Source: CBDCYS01 sp965226185
GTDB lineage: Bacteria > Acidobacteriota > Terriglobia > Bryobacterales > UBA6623
Assembly (NCBI GenBank): GCA_965226185.1
Contig: CBDDCT010000006.1
Location: 992,001-1,056,000, forward strand
Reading direction: 5' to 3'
Length of the DNA: 64,000 nucleotides
This document shows positions 1 through 8,563 of the stretch, in pieces. Position 1 is the stretch's first letter. Each line of letters starts with the position of its first letter. The position numbers and the translations under genes were made by a program. Below the pieces are notes generated by a model. The model made no database searches and had not been told where the DNA came from. It saw only the letters and a list, made by a program, of their open reading frames with translations.

Positions 1-1
1 G

Positions 2-1354
2 CTAACGCTAACTTTCTCCGGTGGAGGGCCGCTCGATGTCCATACCGACGGCCGCGTGCTGGCCTTCACGTTGGCGGTTTCTCTCATCAGCGGCGTGCTG
101 TTCGGCATAGCTCCGGCTCTCGGGGCGGCCGGGTCGGGGCTGGCGCGGTGGCTGCAAGCAGCGCGCGGCGCGGTTGGGCGGGAACGCCGTTTCGGCATGC
201 GAGGCGGGTTGGTCGCGGCGCAGGCGGCGTTGTCGCTGGTCCTGCTCGCCGGGGCGATGCTGTTCTACCGAAGCTTGGACAATCTGCGAAGCCAGGAGAT
301 GGGATTTCAGTCCGAGAACGTGCTGTTAGCGCGCCTCGACGCGCGCGGCGCGGGCTACCGGAACGAGCAACTCAACGGCCTCTATGAGCGCATTCTTGAC
401 TCCGTCCGGGCTACACCCGGCGTGCGCACGGCCAGTTTTGCACTGCACTCCGTCCTGAGCGGATCGCGGCGCTCGAACACGACCGAGGTGTTCGGATACG
501 AGTCCTCGGAGGACGAGGACCCAGATGTCATCAACCTGTCCGTGACCAAGGACTATTTCGACACGCTCGGCATCACTTTCATTGAAGGGCGGGGGTTCAC
601 GATCCGGGATCGCGAGGGCGCTCCGTTGACCGCTGTCGTCAACCGCGCATTCGGGCGGCGTTACTTCAAGGGCGGTTCGGCTGTCGGGGGACGGTTCTCG
701 ATGGAGGGCCGCAAGGGCGTTGAAATCGTCGGAGTTGTCGAGGACGTCAATGCCTATAGTCTCCGTAAGAGCCCCGAGCCCATGATCTATCACCCGGCGA
801 GGCAGATGCAAGGCTACCTCGGATCGCTGGCGGTCCGTACAGTCGGAGATCCCGCGGCCGCGGCGGAAGGCGTCAGGCGCGCGCTTCAGGCCACCGCCCC
901 CGACCTTCCCGTAAGTGATGTGGTCACGTTGCAGCGCCGAATCGAGGACAACCTCCGTTACGAAGGTCTGTTGATGCGCTTGACAGGATTGTTCGCCGGT
1001 CTCGCTCTGTTGCTCGGAGCGATCGGGCTGTATGGCGTGATGAGTTACGCGGTCGCGCGCCGAACCAGCGAAATCGGCGTGCGGATGGCGTTAGGGGCCC
1101 AACGAGGAAACGTTCTCTGGCACGTACTGCGTGAGTCATTGCTGCTGATCGCGGTGGGAACGGTGGCCGGGTTGGCAGTCTCTTTCGCCGCCGGGTGGTT
1201 GCTTGAGAACATGCTGTTCGAGGTCTCGCCGATCGACCCCGTGCCGCTGGCCGCCGCGACGCTGATCCTGGGAGCGGCGGGAACGATCGCCGGGTATCTG
1301 CCCGCCCGCCGCGCCGCGCGCACGAACCCGATGGAATCTCTGCGTTACGAATAG
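2..1354 (+). CDS. ADOP-type ABC transporter permease (MacB/FtsX family), 3' part
   Basis: The frame is open from base 2 and continues upstream of the window, so this is the C-terminal portion of a larger permease. It starts in a membrane segment (AFTLAVSLISGVLFGIAPAL), then a second four-helix FtsX unit: a membrane anchor (AAQAALSLVLLAGAMLFYRS), a periplasmic MacB-like domain of about 200 residues, and three closing helices. The end has the family hallmarks 'LYGVMSYAVARRTSEIGVRMALGA' (split here as LYGVMSYAVARR and TSEIGVRMALGA) and PARRAARTNPMESLRYE. Duplicated-permease proteins of this kind are typical of Acidobacteria. The second copy at 8564 shares the layout. The substrate is unknown; efflux is inferred from the neighbouring adaptor. 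Confidence 0.88.
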   Translation, partial: LTLTFSGGGPLDVHTDGRVLAFTLAVSLISGVLFGIAPALGAAGSGLARWLQAARGAVGRERRFGMRGGLVAAQAALSLVLLAGAMLFYRSLDNLRSQEMGFQSENVLLARLDARGAGYRNEQLNGLYERILDSVRATPGVRTASFALHSVLSGSRRSNTTEVFGYESSEDEDPDVINLSVTKDYFDTLGITFIEGRGFTIRDREGAPLTAVVNRAFGRRYFKGGSAVGGRFSMEGRKGVEIVGVVEDVNAYSLRKSPEPMIYHPARQMQGYLGSLAVRTVGDPAAAAEGVRRALQATAPDLPVSDVVTLQRRIEDNLRYEGLLMRLTGLFAGLALLLGAIGLYGVMSYAVARRTSEIGVRMALGAQRGNVLWHVLRESLLLIAVGTVAGLAVSFAAGWLLENMLFEVSPIDPVPLAAATLILGAAGTIAGYLPARRAARTNPMESLRYE

Positions 1355-1564
1355 GGGGTTTGCGATACGAATCGTCTCCGACACCGGCGATTGCCGGAAA
1401 CGATCCGGTTGCGGGCTGTCAGCAGGCAAATTGGCAGCCGGCCGAGTCGAGAGGGCAGGAGCCGATGAGGCAATCCAGCGGCGAATTTTGCGAAGATCGT
1501 CAGTGATTGCCGATCTCACGGAGCCTTTACGCCAAGATTGCTTTTGACTGCCTGCTGATGCGCC

Positions 1565-2914
1565 ATGCTTCGCGTTCTTATCGCCGATGACCAGGCCGAC
1601 GTTCTGACGGCGCTCCGGCTGCTCCTCAAGCGTGAGGATTGCGAGACCGAGTCGGCCAGCTCGCCGGCGGGCATCCTCCGAGCCGTCGGTGAGAGCGAGT
1701 TCGATGTTGTTCTGATGGATCTCAACTACGCCCGCGACACAACTTCGGGCAAGGAGGGCCTGGACTTGCTGGCCCGCCTCCGGACCCTCGATAGCACGCT
1801 TCCAATAGTCGTCATGACGGCTTGGGGCAGCGTGGATGTCGCGGTCGAAGCGATGCGCCAGGGGGCCCGGGATTTCGTCCAGAAGCCTTGGGATAACGCT
1901 CGTTTGCTTTCGATCCTGCGCACGCAGGCTGAGCTTGGAGGGGCGCTTCGCAAGCATCAGCGGCTGGAAGCCGAAAATAAGATTCTGCGAGGCGCGGGAC
2001 TGCCGAAACTGATCGCTGAGTCTCCGGCGATGAAACCGGCGCTCGAAGTCATTGCGCGAGTGGGTCCCTCCGACGCGAACGTCCTCATTACTGGCGAGCA
2101 CGGTACAGGCAAGGAGGTTGTGGCGCGGACGCTTCATGCCATCTCGCCGCGAGCGGAGCAAACCATGGTGTCGGTCAATGCCGGAGGCCTGGCCGAGGGC
2201 GTATTCGAGAGTGAGATGTTCGGCCATGTGAAAGGGTCCTTCACGGGAGCCAACAGCGACCGAATCGGACGGTTTGAGCTGGCGAACGGCGGCACCCTGT
2301 TTCTGGACGAGATTGCGAATCTCGGCCCGAACCAGCAAGCCCGGCTGTTGCGCGTCGTCGAAACGGGTGAAGTCGAACGAGTGGGCGCTTCCAAATCGCG
2401 GAAAGTGGATGTTCGATTGATTTCGGCGACCAATGCGGACGTGAAATCCGAGATCAAAGAAGGTCGTTTCCGTGAAGATCTGTTGTTCCGGTTGAACACG
2501 GTGGAGATCCATCTTCCGCCGTTGCGCGATCGTGGAGACGACATCTCTCTATTGGCGAACCATTTCCTCGAAGCCAATTCGCGGCGTTATCAGAGGCCGG
2601 TCAGCGGATTTGATTCTTCCGCGATCGAAGCTCTTCGCCGCCACGGCTGGCCGGGCAATGTGCGGGAACTGGATCATGTGATCCAAAGGGCGGTTCTGAT
2701 GGCGCGGGGGAGCTTGGTCAAGGCCGCTGACTTGGGGCTCGAGCCCCGAGAGCACGCAACTCCATCGCTGGATGAGATGGATCTCGAAGACGTCGAGCGG
2801 CTATTTATCAAGAAGGCGCTTGAGAAATATGACGGCAGCGTGACCAAAGCGGCGAAGGCCCTGGCACTGAGCCGCAGCGCCATGTACCGCCGCTTGCAGA
2901 AACACGGGCTCTAG
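1565..2914 (+). CDS. sigma-54-dependent response regulator (NtrC family)
   Basis: A 449-residue enhancer-binding protein. Residues 1-120 form a receiver domain with acid pocket D8/D9, phospho-acceptor D52 and conserved K107. Residues about 150-380 form an AAA+ domain with Walker A GEHGTGKE (177-184), the sigma-54 contact loop GSFTGA (224-229, Ser in place of the usual Ala) and Walker B GGTLFLDEI (242-250). The C-terminus is a Fis-type helix-turn-helix (SVTKAAKALALSRSAMYRRL). It should activate sigma-54 promoters when phosphorylated by the kinase at 4798, from which it is now separated by an IS element. The promoter at 6269 and the dyad at 6179 are probable targets. The start ATG follows a weak ribosome site. 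Confidence 0.93.
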   Translation: MLRVLIADDQADVLTALRLLLKREDCETESASSPAGILRAVGESEFDVVLMDLNYARDTTSGKEGLDLLARLRTLDSTLPIVVMTAWGSVDVAVEAMRQGARDFVQKPWDNARLLSILRTQAELGGALRKHQRLEAENKILRGAGLPKLIAESPAMKPALEVIARVGPSDANVLITGEHGTGKEVVARTLHAISPRAEQTMVSVNAGGLAEGVFESEMFGHVKGSFTGANSDRIGRFELANGGTLFLDEIANLGPNQQARLLRVVETGEVERVGASKSRKVDVRLISATNADVKSEIKEGRFREDLLFRLNTVEIHLPPLRDRGDDISLLANHFLEANSRRYQRPVSGFDSSAIEALRRHGWPGNVRELDHVIQRAVLMARGSLVKAADLGLEPREHATPSLDEMDLEDVERLFIKKALEKYDGSVTKAAKALALSRSAMYRRLQKHGL

Positions 2915-2975
2915 CCCGCGGGGCTTTGCGGGGCGGGCTCGCGATGCGTGCCGGCCCAAAGAGCAGTACAGTGAA

Positions 2976-4778
2976 ACCTGAATTATGCACCGATTCGGCG
3001 TAGCCATCGCCGATGGAGTTGTGGCGGTAGCGGCAGTCGTGTCAACTCAGTGATTTAGCAAGTCGTCTTTTCCTCTGTTTCCCTCCCTGTTTGAGCCGCC
3101 TGCCAATCCCGGCGGGCAAAAGCGGGCGGGCAAGCGGCGTGTTCCCAGTACGTTGCGGCGAGTGCATGAAATTTTATGCATGGAGCGCCCCTCAACTCAG
3201 CGCACCCTCCACCACCGGCGCGAAGCTCGATCCCGGTGGCCCCATCGCCCGCAGCCGCCGCATCAGCCGTTCAAACAGGCCCTTTTCCTCATAATGATCG
3301 CTGTAGCTGACACCCGTTCTGCCGGCGTGCCGCCAGATCTTGGCCGCCACGAACAGAAAGCGCAGCCGCGCCGTCGCCAGGGTGGTGTGCCGCAGTGTCT
3401 CCACGCTGGCTTGGGCTTCGCGGTTGAACAGCAGCAGCCAGCAGTTGAGGTTGTAGGCCAGCATGGCCAGCTGAAAGTGATTGCGGTTCATGTCAAAGCG
3501 GCGCGAGGGATGGGCCGCCAGCCCGGCGTCGTTGTTGGCCTCCTTGATGAGGTTCTCGGCTGCGGCGCGCTGATTGTAAAACCACACCACCGCCGCGATC
3601 GGTTCGGCCAGGTTGGTGACAAACACGCGGTAGGTGTAAGCGCTGGTGGCAAACAGCTGGTATTGCTCGGCCGCGCCGGCCGCGGGTTCGTTTTCGTAAC
3701 GCAGCGCCAGGAAACGACAGGCCCGCGCCCAGCCCTGCGGCTGGTAGAGGAATTCGCATTCCGCATCCGCATCGCTGTGGGGCGAGGGCTTCCAGGCCGC
3801 TTGCTGCAACTGCTCGACCAGCCGCCTGGTCTTGCGCGCCACGATGACGAACTGACAAGCCGCCTTTTCATAGGCCTCCACCGCCTCCCAGCAATAAAAC
3901 CCGGAATCGGCCCGCGCCAGGATTTTCTTCACGCCGTGCGGCAAAGCCCGAAAGGCGCTCTCGAGGTGGGCGGCGATCTGCCGGCCCGTGGGCCGGTCGC
4001 CGTTGCGCAACCCGCCCATCAGGTATTCGCGCGTCTCGGCCAGGAAAGTCAGTATCGGCTGGTAGCTGCGCTTGCCCTTGTTCTTGGGGTTGTAACTCTT
4101 GCGCCCGCCCATCTGGCGGCCGTAGAGCGTGTGCACGGTGGTGTCGGTGTCCAGCGTCACCGTCTCCAATTTCACCTGGGCCGCGGCCCAGACTCGTTCC
4201 CGCAGCTGGCGCTGAATGGAAAGGATCTGCTTCGCCACGTTGAGGTGCAGCGAGGCCAGAAAGCGCCACAGCGTGGACTGCGGCGGCAGACGCGTCACTT
4301 GCAAGATGCCGGTCAAGATGGGGTCGCGGGCGATGAAGCGGAGTTGGTTCAGCCGCGCAAAGCCGACATAGAGGCCCAGCACGAGGGCCAGCACAAACTG
4401 GTAGAGGCTCATCACACGGGTGATTCGTTTGTTCGTGATGGTTTCTTCCAGCAGCGCCTGGAAGCCGAGTTTTTCGAGCAGGGTGGCGACGGGCAGCAAG
4501 CCGCCGTAGGGAGTCAGATTCTTGCCGCGGAAGTGATAAGGCGTGGCAGCCCCGATTTTATTGGGCCGCGGGGCCCTCGCGCCCCGGCCTTGTTTGACGG
4601 GCCTTCGGGAGCTATGCTGTTTTCGCTTGGTAACCATTTGGGTGACCTCCTTGGGGTTGACTGGCGAAGCTGAAATCTTTGCCAGCCTACCTTATTACCC
4701 CATGTTTTCGGGGGTCCCCCAAATGGCCCCTGGCGGCTCAGCCCTCCTCCGGTGCACCCCGCAGTGCATAATTCAGGT
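2976..4778. mobile_element. IS1380-family insertion sequence (copy 1, distinct lineage)
   Basis: The element is bounded by perfect 15-bp inverted repeats, acctgaattatgcac at 2976-2990 and its complement at 4764-4778, about 1.8 kb apart. It carries one transposase gene on the minus strand. It sits between a response regulator and its histidine kinase; removing it leaves a gap of about 80 bp between them. I found no convincing target duplication at the two ends (tgaa against gtaa), so the insertion is old or its flanks have changed. About 200 bp inside the left end (2991-3191) are non-coding. Confidence 0.85.
3192..4637 (-). CDS. IS1380-family transposase
   Basis: A 481-residue DDE transposase of the IS4/IS1380 superfamily. 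Likely catalytic regions are TLDTDTTVHTLYG (first Asp), ILARADSGFY (second Asp) and the Y-R-E-K-like stretch AAENLIKEANNDAG (Glu). The start is supported by an excellent ribosome site (AAGGAGG) a few bases before the ATG. It differs clearly from the other two IS1380-type transposases in the window (35414 and 58029), which are near-identical to each other. The frame is complete, so the element may still be active. Long open frames on the opposite strand here are antisense artefacts. Confidence 0.92.
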   Translation of the reverse strand: MVTKRKQHSSRRPVKQGRGARAPRPNKIGAATPYHFRGKNLTPYGGLLPVATLLEKLGFQALLEETITNKRITRVMSLYQFVLALVLGLYVGFARLNQLRFIARDPILTGILQVTRLPPQSTLWRFLASLHLNVAKQILSIQRQLRERVWAAAQVKLETVTLDTDTTVHTLYGRQMGGRKSYNPKNKGKRSYQPILTFLAETREYLMGGLRNGDRPTGRQIAAHLESAFRALPHGVKKILARADSGFYCWEAVEAYEKAACQFVIVARKTRRLVEQLQQAAWKPSPHSDADAECEFLYQPQGWARACRFLALRYENEPAAGAAEQYQLFATSAYTYRVFVTNLAEPIAAVVWFYNQRAAAENLIKEANNDAGLAAHPSRRFDMNRNHFQLAMLAYNLNCWLLLFNREAQASVETLRHTTLATARLRFLFVAAKIWRHAGRTGVSYSDHYEEKGLFERLMRRLRAMGPPGSSFAPVVEGALS

Positions 4779-4797
4779 GTAACACCGCCGATCCAGA

Positions 4798-6117
4798 ATG
4801 CCTCACGAGTGGCGCCTGTTTCTGCTTGCCGCTATCGGGGGGCTTCCCGCTGTAGCAGCCGCACTCTATTTCTTGTGGAGCAGCGATTCGTCCGGCGGAT
4901 TGCAATGGACCCTGACGATCCTGATCACTGGTTTCTGGCTTGGGTTCGCTTTCAGTATTCGGGAGCGGACGGTTTACCCGCTGCGAACTCTCTCGAATCT
5001 GCTGGCTGCGCTGCGGGAAGGCGACTATTCCATGAGGGCGCGCGAGAAGCCGGTCGACGCCCTGGGTGAAGTGATGTACGAAGTCAGCATGATGGGCGAG
5101 ATGCTGAGGGAGCAGCGGCTGGGGGCGATCGAGGCGGGCAAGTTACTCGGCACCGTCATGGAGGAAATCGACGTAGCGGTTTTTGCGTTTGACGGCCAGC
5201 AAAGGCTGCGGCTGGTCAACCGTGCCGGCGAAAGACTCCTCGCCGAGCCCCCCGAACGGCTGCTCGGCCGGAAGGCGGAGCAGCTAGGCCTCGCTGACTG
5301 TTTGGATGGGCCGCCCTCCCGGACCCTCGAGAGGACGTTTCCGGCCGGGTCGGGGCGCTGGGGAGTGCGCCGAAGCAATTTTCGCGAGCACGGCAGGCCG
5401 CATCAGTTGCTGGTCCTCGCCGATTTGACTCGTGAACTGCGCGAAGAGGAGTTGAAAGCCTGGCAGAGGCTCGTGCGCGTGCTGGGTCACGAGCTGAACA
5501 ACTCGCTGGCTCCGATCAAGTCGATCGCGTCGAGCCTGAAGGATTTGCTCAGCCGCGGCAGCCATACCAAGGACCAGCGGGAGGACATGCGGCAGGGCTT
5601 GCAAGTCATCGCGGCCCGCGCCGAGGGCTTGAGCCGGTTCATGAACTCCTACGCGACGCTGGCCAAGCTTCCCGCGCCGTCGCTGGGTCCGGTTGCGGTT
5701 TCCGAGTGGGTCAGCCGTGTCGCCAAACTCGAGATTCGCCAGCCGGTCACGATCACGAGAGGCCCCGGGCTGACCGTCCAGGCTGACCGCGATCAGCTCG
5801 ATCAGTTACTGATCAATCTGGTCAGGAATGCGGCCGACGCGGCCTCGGAGACCGGTGGAGGTGTCAGCGTGGGTTGGCGCCGCAACCACTCTCAGCTTGT
5901 CGTCTCGGTCCAAGACGAGGGGCCGGGTCTGACGAGTGACGCGAATCTGTTTGTTCCGTTCTTTACGACGAAGCAGGATGGCTCCGGCATTGGGCTGGTG
6001 CTCTGCCGCAAGATCGCCGAGAATCACGGAGGCAGTCTCACTTTGCGGAATCGGAGGGATTGCTCGGGCTGCGAAGCGGAGTTGCGGCTGCCGTTGGAAC
6101 CGCCGGCGCCGGGATGA
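4798..6117 (+). CDS. membrane sensor histidine kinase (NtrY/AtoS-like)
   Basis: A 439-residue sensor kinase, the likely partner of the regulator at 1565. Two membrane helices lie at about residues 7-26 and 37-53 with almost no periplasmic loop, so it probably senses a membrane or cytoplasmic signal. A HAMP linker (55-105) and PAS-like domain (115-210) follow. Then come the phospho-acceptor H231 in VLGHELNNSLAPIKS, the N box (LINLVRNAADAA), the G1 box (VQDEGPGL) and the F/G2 region (FVPFFTTKQDGSGIGL). The gene starts 19 bases after the IS end. A stop codon in frame lies inside the IS edge, so the original first residues or ribosome site may have been replaced by the insertion. Confidence 0.9.
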   Translation: MPHEWRLFLLAAIGGLPAVAAALYFLWSSDSSGGLQWTLTILITGFWLGFAFSIRERTVYPLRTLSNLLAALREGDYSMRAREKPVDALGEVMYEVSMMGEMLREQRLGAIEAGKLLGTVMEEIDVAVFAFDGQQRLRLVNRAGERLLAEPPERLLGRKAEQLGLADCLDGPPSRTLERTFPAGSGRWGVRRSNFREHGRPHQLLVLADLTRELREEELKAWQRLVRVLGHELNNSLAPIKSIASSLKDLLSRGSHTKDQREDMRQGLQVIAARAEGLSRFMNSYATLAKLPAPSLGPVAVSEWVSRVAKLEIRQPVTITRGPGLTVQADRDQLDQLLINLVRNAADAASETGGGVSVGWRRNHSQLVVSVQDEGPGLTSDANLFVPFFTTKQDGSGIGLVLCRKIAENHGGSLTLRNRRDCSGCEAELRLPLEPPAPG

Positions 6118-6178
6118 GAGATTGGGGGGAGCCGCGGGGCATGGGCTATCTCGGGGCTATCTCGGTAGCGAGATCGAG

Positions 6179-6197
6179 TTGTCCCATAAGCGGACAA
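6179..6197. promoter_or_regulatory. candidate enhancer dyad for the NtrC-type regulator
   Basis: A perfect 6-bp dyad, ttgtcc-N7-ggacaa, lies about 90 bp upstream of the -24/-12 element at 6269. That is the usual distance for an activator site of a sigma-54 enhancer-binding protein. The Fis-type helix-turn-helix of the regulator at 1565 makes it the natural candidate to bind here. Assignment is by position and symmetry only; only one clear copy was found. Confidence 0.4.
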
Positions 6198-6268
6198 TCG
6201 GGCTGCGGACCTCCCGGAGATGGAACGATAACTTCATTTGTTCCAATATCTTAACTTGGGGGCCACAG

Positions 6269-6284
6269 TGGCCTTCCAGTTGCG
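6269..6284 (+). promoter_or_regulatory. candidate sigma-54 promoter (-24/-12) of the efflux operon
   Basis: The sequence TGGCCTTCCAGTTGCG has GG and GC exactly 10 bases apart and matches TGGC and TTGC of the -24/-12 consensus. It lies in the 340-bp gap between the kinase and the adaptor gene (6118-6457), which otherwise holds no gene. Together with the NtrC-type regulator it suggests regulated sigma-54 transcription of the adaptor, ATPase and permease genes. Confidence 0.5.
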
Positions 6285-6457
6285 AAGAACGGGATTGAAT
6301 GGCGGCAACCCAGTTGAGCGGATGTGACACCAAGCTGACGCCTTGCGCTCTGAGTGGCTTTTGCGGAGAGCTTCTTGGGATTGGCAGGTCGTCGTCTTCG
6401 AGGAAGCCCCAGTCGTTTTGGACAGTGCGAACCCGCGAAAGGGTGACGAGAAATTAG

Positions 6458-7711
6458 GTGGATATACCGCGCAAGGATTTCGCCAGGAAACGCCGGGTGC
6501 GGCGGGTGATTTATACCGTTCTCGCCGCGCTGCTTCTGGGCGCCGTCACCTACGGGCTTTCCACGCTCGAGCCCGCGGCTCCAGCCGTCGAACGCGCTAC
6601 CGTGTTCATGGACGAGGTCAAGCGCGGCCCCATGCTGCGGCAAGTTCGCGGTTTGGGCGCCCTGGTTCCCGAAGAGATCCTGCTGATTCCGGCGAGTGAT
6701 GAAGGCCGGGTCGAACGCCGGTTCGTGCTGCCGGGATCGCCCGTCGAGCCGGGTACGGTTCTTTTGGAGTTGAGCAGCCCGCTGCTCGAGCAACTCGTCT
6801 GGGATGCGGAATCGCAAGTCAAGGCGGCCGAAGCCGACTACGCCAATCTGAAAGTGCAGCTCGAAAGCCAGCGTCTCGACCAGGAATCGGTCGCCGCTCA
6901 GGTCGAAGCCGAGTATCACGAGGCCCAGGCGCGTTTCGAAGCCGATGAAGAGCTTGCCGCCGAGGGGCTCATTCCGAACCTCAATCTGACGATCTCTCGC
7001 GCCAATGCCGAACAAATGGGCAAACGGCTTCGGCTCGAACGCGAACGCGTGTCGATTCGAGATCCGGCGGTCGAGGCCCAGCTCGCGGCTCAGCAGGCCC
7101 GCATCGATCAGGCTCGGGGACTGATGGAGCTGAGAAGGGGCCAGTTCGGCAAACTCAAGGTGCGGGCAGGCGCGCGGGGCGTGTTGCAGCAGTTGGAGGT
7201 GGAGGTTGGCCAGCTTGTCACTCCCGGAACCCCGCTGGCACGCGTTTCCGACCCGCGGCGGCTCAAGGCGGAGCTGAGGATCCCGGAAACACAGGCCAAG
7301 GACGTTCAGTTTGGCCAAAAGGCCGAGATCGATACACGGAACGGAATCATTCCCGGAACCGTTGTTAGGATTGACCCGGCTTCGATCGAGGGCACGGTTA
7401 CCGTCGATGTGCGGCTCGATGCCGAGTTGCCGAAGGGCGCGCGGCCCGATCTCAGCGTCGACGGCACCATTGAGCTGGAACGGCTTGCCGACGTGCTCTA
7501 TGTCGGGCGTCCAGTCTATGCGCAGGCAGAGAGCACGATCGGGCTCTTCCGCATGGAACTGGACGGCGAACACGCCGTGAGGACGCAAGTGCAAGTGGGG
7601 CGGACGTCGGTCAACACAATTGAGATTCGCGGCGGGCTGCAGCTCGGCGACACGGTGATTCTTTCCGACATGTCGGCCTGGGACGCCTATGACCGAATCA
7701 GGCTGAACTAA
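6458..7711 (+). CDS. periplasmic adaptor (HlyD/MacA-type membrane fusion protein)
   Basis: A 417-residue adaptor for ABC-driven efflux. One N-terminal membrane anchor (about residues 13-33) is followed by a lipoyl-like half domain. A long coiled-coil hairpin runs from about 105 to 220 and is rich in Glu, Gln and Ala. Then come the second lipoyl half (VRAGARGVLQQLEVEVGQLV) and a beta-barrel. The start is a GTG; the frame opens with MDIPRKDFARKRRVRR, a Lys/Arg-rich inside stretch before the anchor. It is first in an operon with the ATPase (40 bp downstream) and the duplicated permease at 8564, and would link that permease to an outer-membrane channel not encoded here. Confidence 0.88.
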   Translation: MDIPRKDFARKRRVRRVIYTVLAALLLGAVTYGLSTLEPAAPAVERATVFMDEVKRGPMLRQVRGLGALVPEEILLIPASDEGRVERRFVLPGSPVEPGTVLLELSSPLLEQLVWDAESQVKAAEADYANLKVQLESQRLDQESVAAQVEAEYHEAQARFEADEELAAEGLIPNLNLTISRANAEQMGKRLRLERERVSIRDPAVEAQLAAQQARIDQARGLMELRRGQFGKLKVRAGARGVLQQLEVEVGQLVTPGTPLARVSDPRRLKAELRIPETQAKDVQFGQKAEIDTRNGIIPGTVVRIDPASIEGTVTVDVRLDAELPKGARPDLSVDGTIELERLADVLYVGRPVYAQAESTIGLFRMELDGEHAVRTQVQVGRTSVNTIEIRGGLQLGDTVILSDMSAWDAYDRIRLN

Positions 7712-7751
7712 CTCAGATTCAACACCGCAACTAAGAACGGAGAAACGAAAC

Positions 7752-8471
7752 ATGGACGCAACCGAAGCGCAACCCGGCACACTCATTCGTCTCGACGGCG
7801 TAAGCAAGGTGTTCTACACCGACGAAGTAGAAACCCACGCCTTGGAGGGCATCCACCTGGAAATCCACCGCGGGGAGTACCTGTCGATCGCCGGCCCCTC
7901 GGGCTGCGGCAAGTCGACGCTGCTGTCCATTCTCGGTCTGCTCGACACGACAACCGAGGGGGAGCATCTTCTCAAGGACGAGCCCGTTGAGGACCTCTCG
8001 GCGAGCCAGCGGGCGAAGATCCGCAACCGCGAGATTGGATTCATTTTCCAGGCGTTCAATCTGATCGGCGACTTGAACGTGTACGAGAACGTCGAGCTGC
8101 CCCTGACCTACCGCGGAATGCCGTCCAAGGAACGCCGAGAGCGGGTGCAGGAAGCTCTCGAAAGGGTCGGCATGGCGCACCGCACCAAGCACTACCCATC
8201 GCAGCTTTCCGGCGGCCAGCAGCAGCGGGTGGCCGTATCGCGCGCGTTAGTCGGCGACCCTTCGATTCTGCTGGCCGATGAGCCCACCGGGAACCTGGAC
8301 TCCAAAAACGGTGAGGCCGTCATGGAGCTGCTCGGTGACTTGCACCAAAACGGGGCCACGATCTGTATCGTCACGCACGATTCGCGCTACTCCCGCCACG
8401 CCGAGCGCACCGTGCACCTGTTCGATGGACGCATCATCGACGAGAGCGAGGCGGCAAGGGCGGAAATCTAA
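7752..8471 (+). CDS. ABC transporter ATP-binding protein (MacB/LolD type)
   Basis: A 239-residue cytoplasmic ATPase with Walker A GPSGCGKST, Q loop (IFQAFNLIG), signature LSGGQQQR, Walker B ILLADEPTGNLD and the switch histidine in IVTHDSRYS. The family powers MacB/FtsX permeases by mechanotransmission rather than by classical transport cycling. It is tightly placed after the adaptor (ribosome site acggag) and before the ADOP permease at 8564, its likely partner. Confidence 0.92.
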   Translation: MDATEAQPGTLIRLDGVSKVFYTDEVETHALEGIHLEIHRGEYLSIAGPSGCGKSTLLSILGLLDTTTEGEHLLKDEPVEDLSASQRAKIRNREIGFIFQAFNLIGDLNVYENVELPLTYRGMPSKERRERVQEALERVGMAHRTKHYPSQLSGGQQQRVAVSRALVGDPSILLADEPTGNLDSKNGEAVMELLGDLHQNGATICIVTHDSRYSRHAERTVHLFDGRIIDESEAARAEI

Positions 8472-8474
8472 CGC

Positions 8475-8490
8475 CGGCATGGAGTGAGCA
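8475..8490 (+). promoter_or_regulatory. weak candidate sigma-54 promoter before the permease
   Basis: CGGCATGGAGTGAGCA has GG and GC spaced by 10 bases and partly fits the -24/-12 consensus. It lies in the 92-bp gap between the ATPase and the permease. It is a much poorer match than the site at 6269 and may be chance. Confidence 0.2.
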
Positions 8491-8563
8491 GCTTCGCGCT
8501 TAACCCAGGGCTAAGGGCGCTGTGATGTCGAGATCTGCATCGTGAATGTGTGGAGGTGAAGCG

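Noticed and set aside
1136..2512. 458-codon minus-strand frame opposite the NtrC-type regulator
   Set aside because: It lies opposite conserved Walker and receiver motifs and has no start signal or recognisable domain.
3153..4673. Long open frame on the plus strand opposite the first transposase
   Set aside because: Antisense to a transposase with a perfect ribosome site and clear catalytic motifs; its composition is that of a high-GC shadow frame.
2971..4782. 4-5 bp target duplication of the first IS
   Set aside because: The flanks tgaa and gtaa match at two of four bases only; no convincing duplication.
6251..7807. 518-codon open frame on the minus strand across the adaptor gene
   Set aside because: The plus strand encodes a recognisable adaptor with anchor, coiled coil and lipoyl halves; the antisense frame has no family features.
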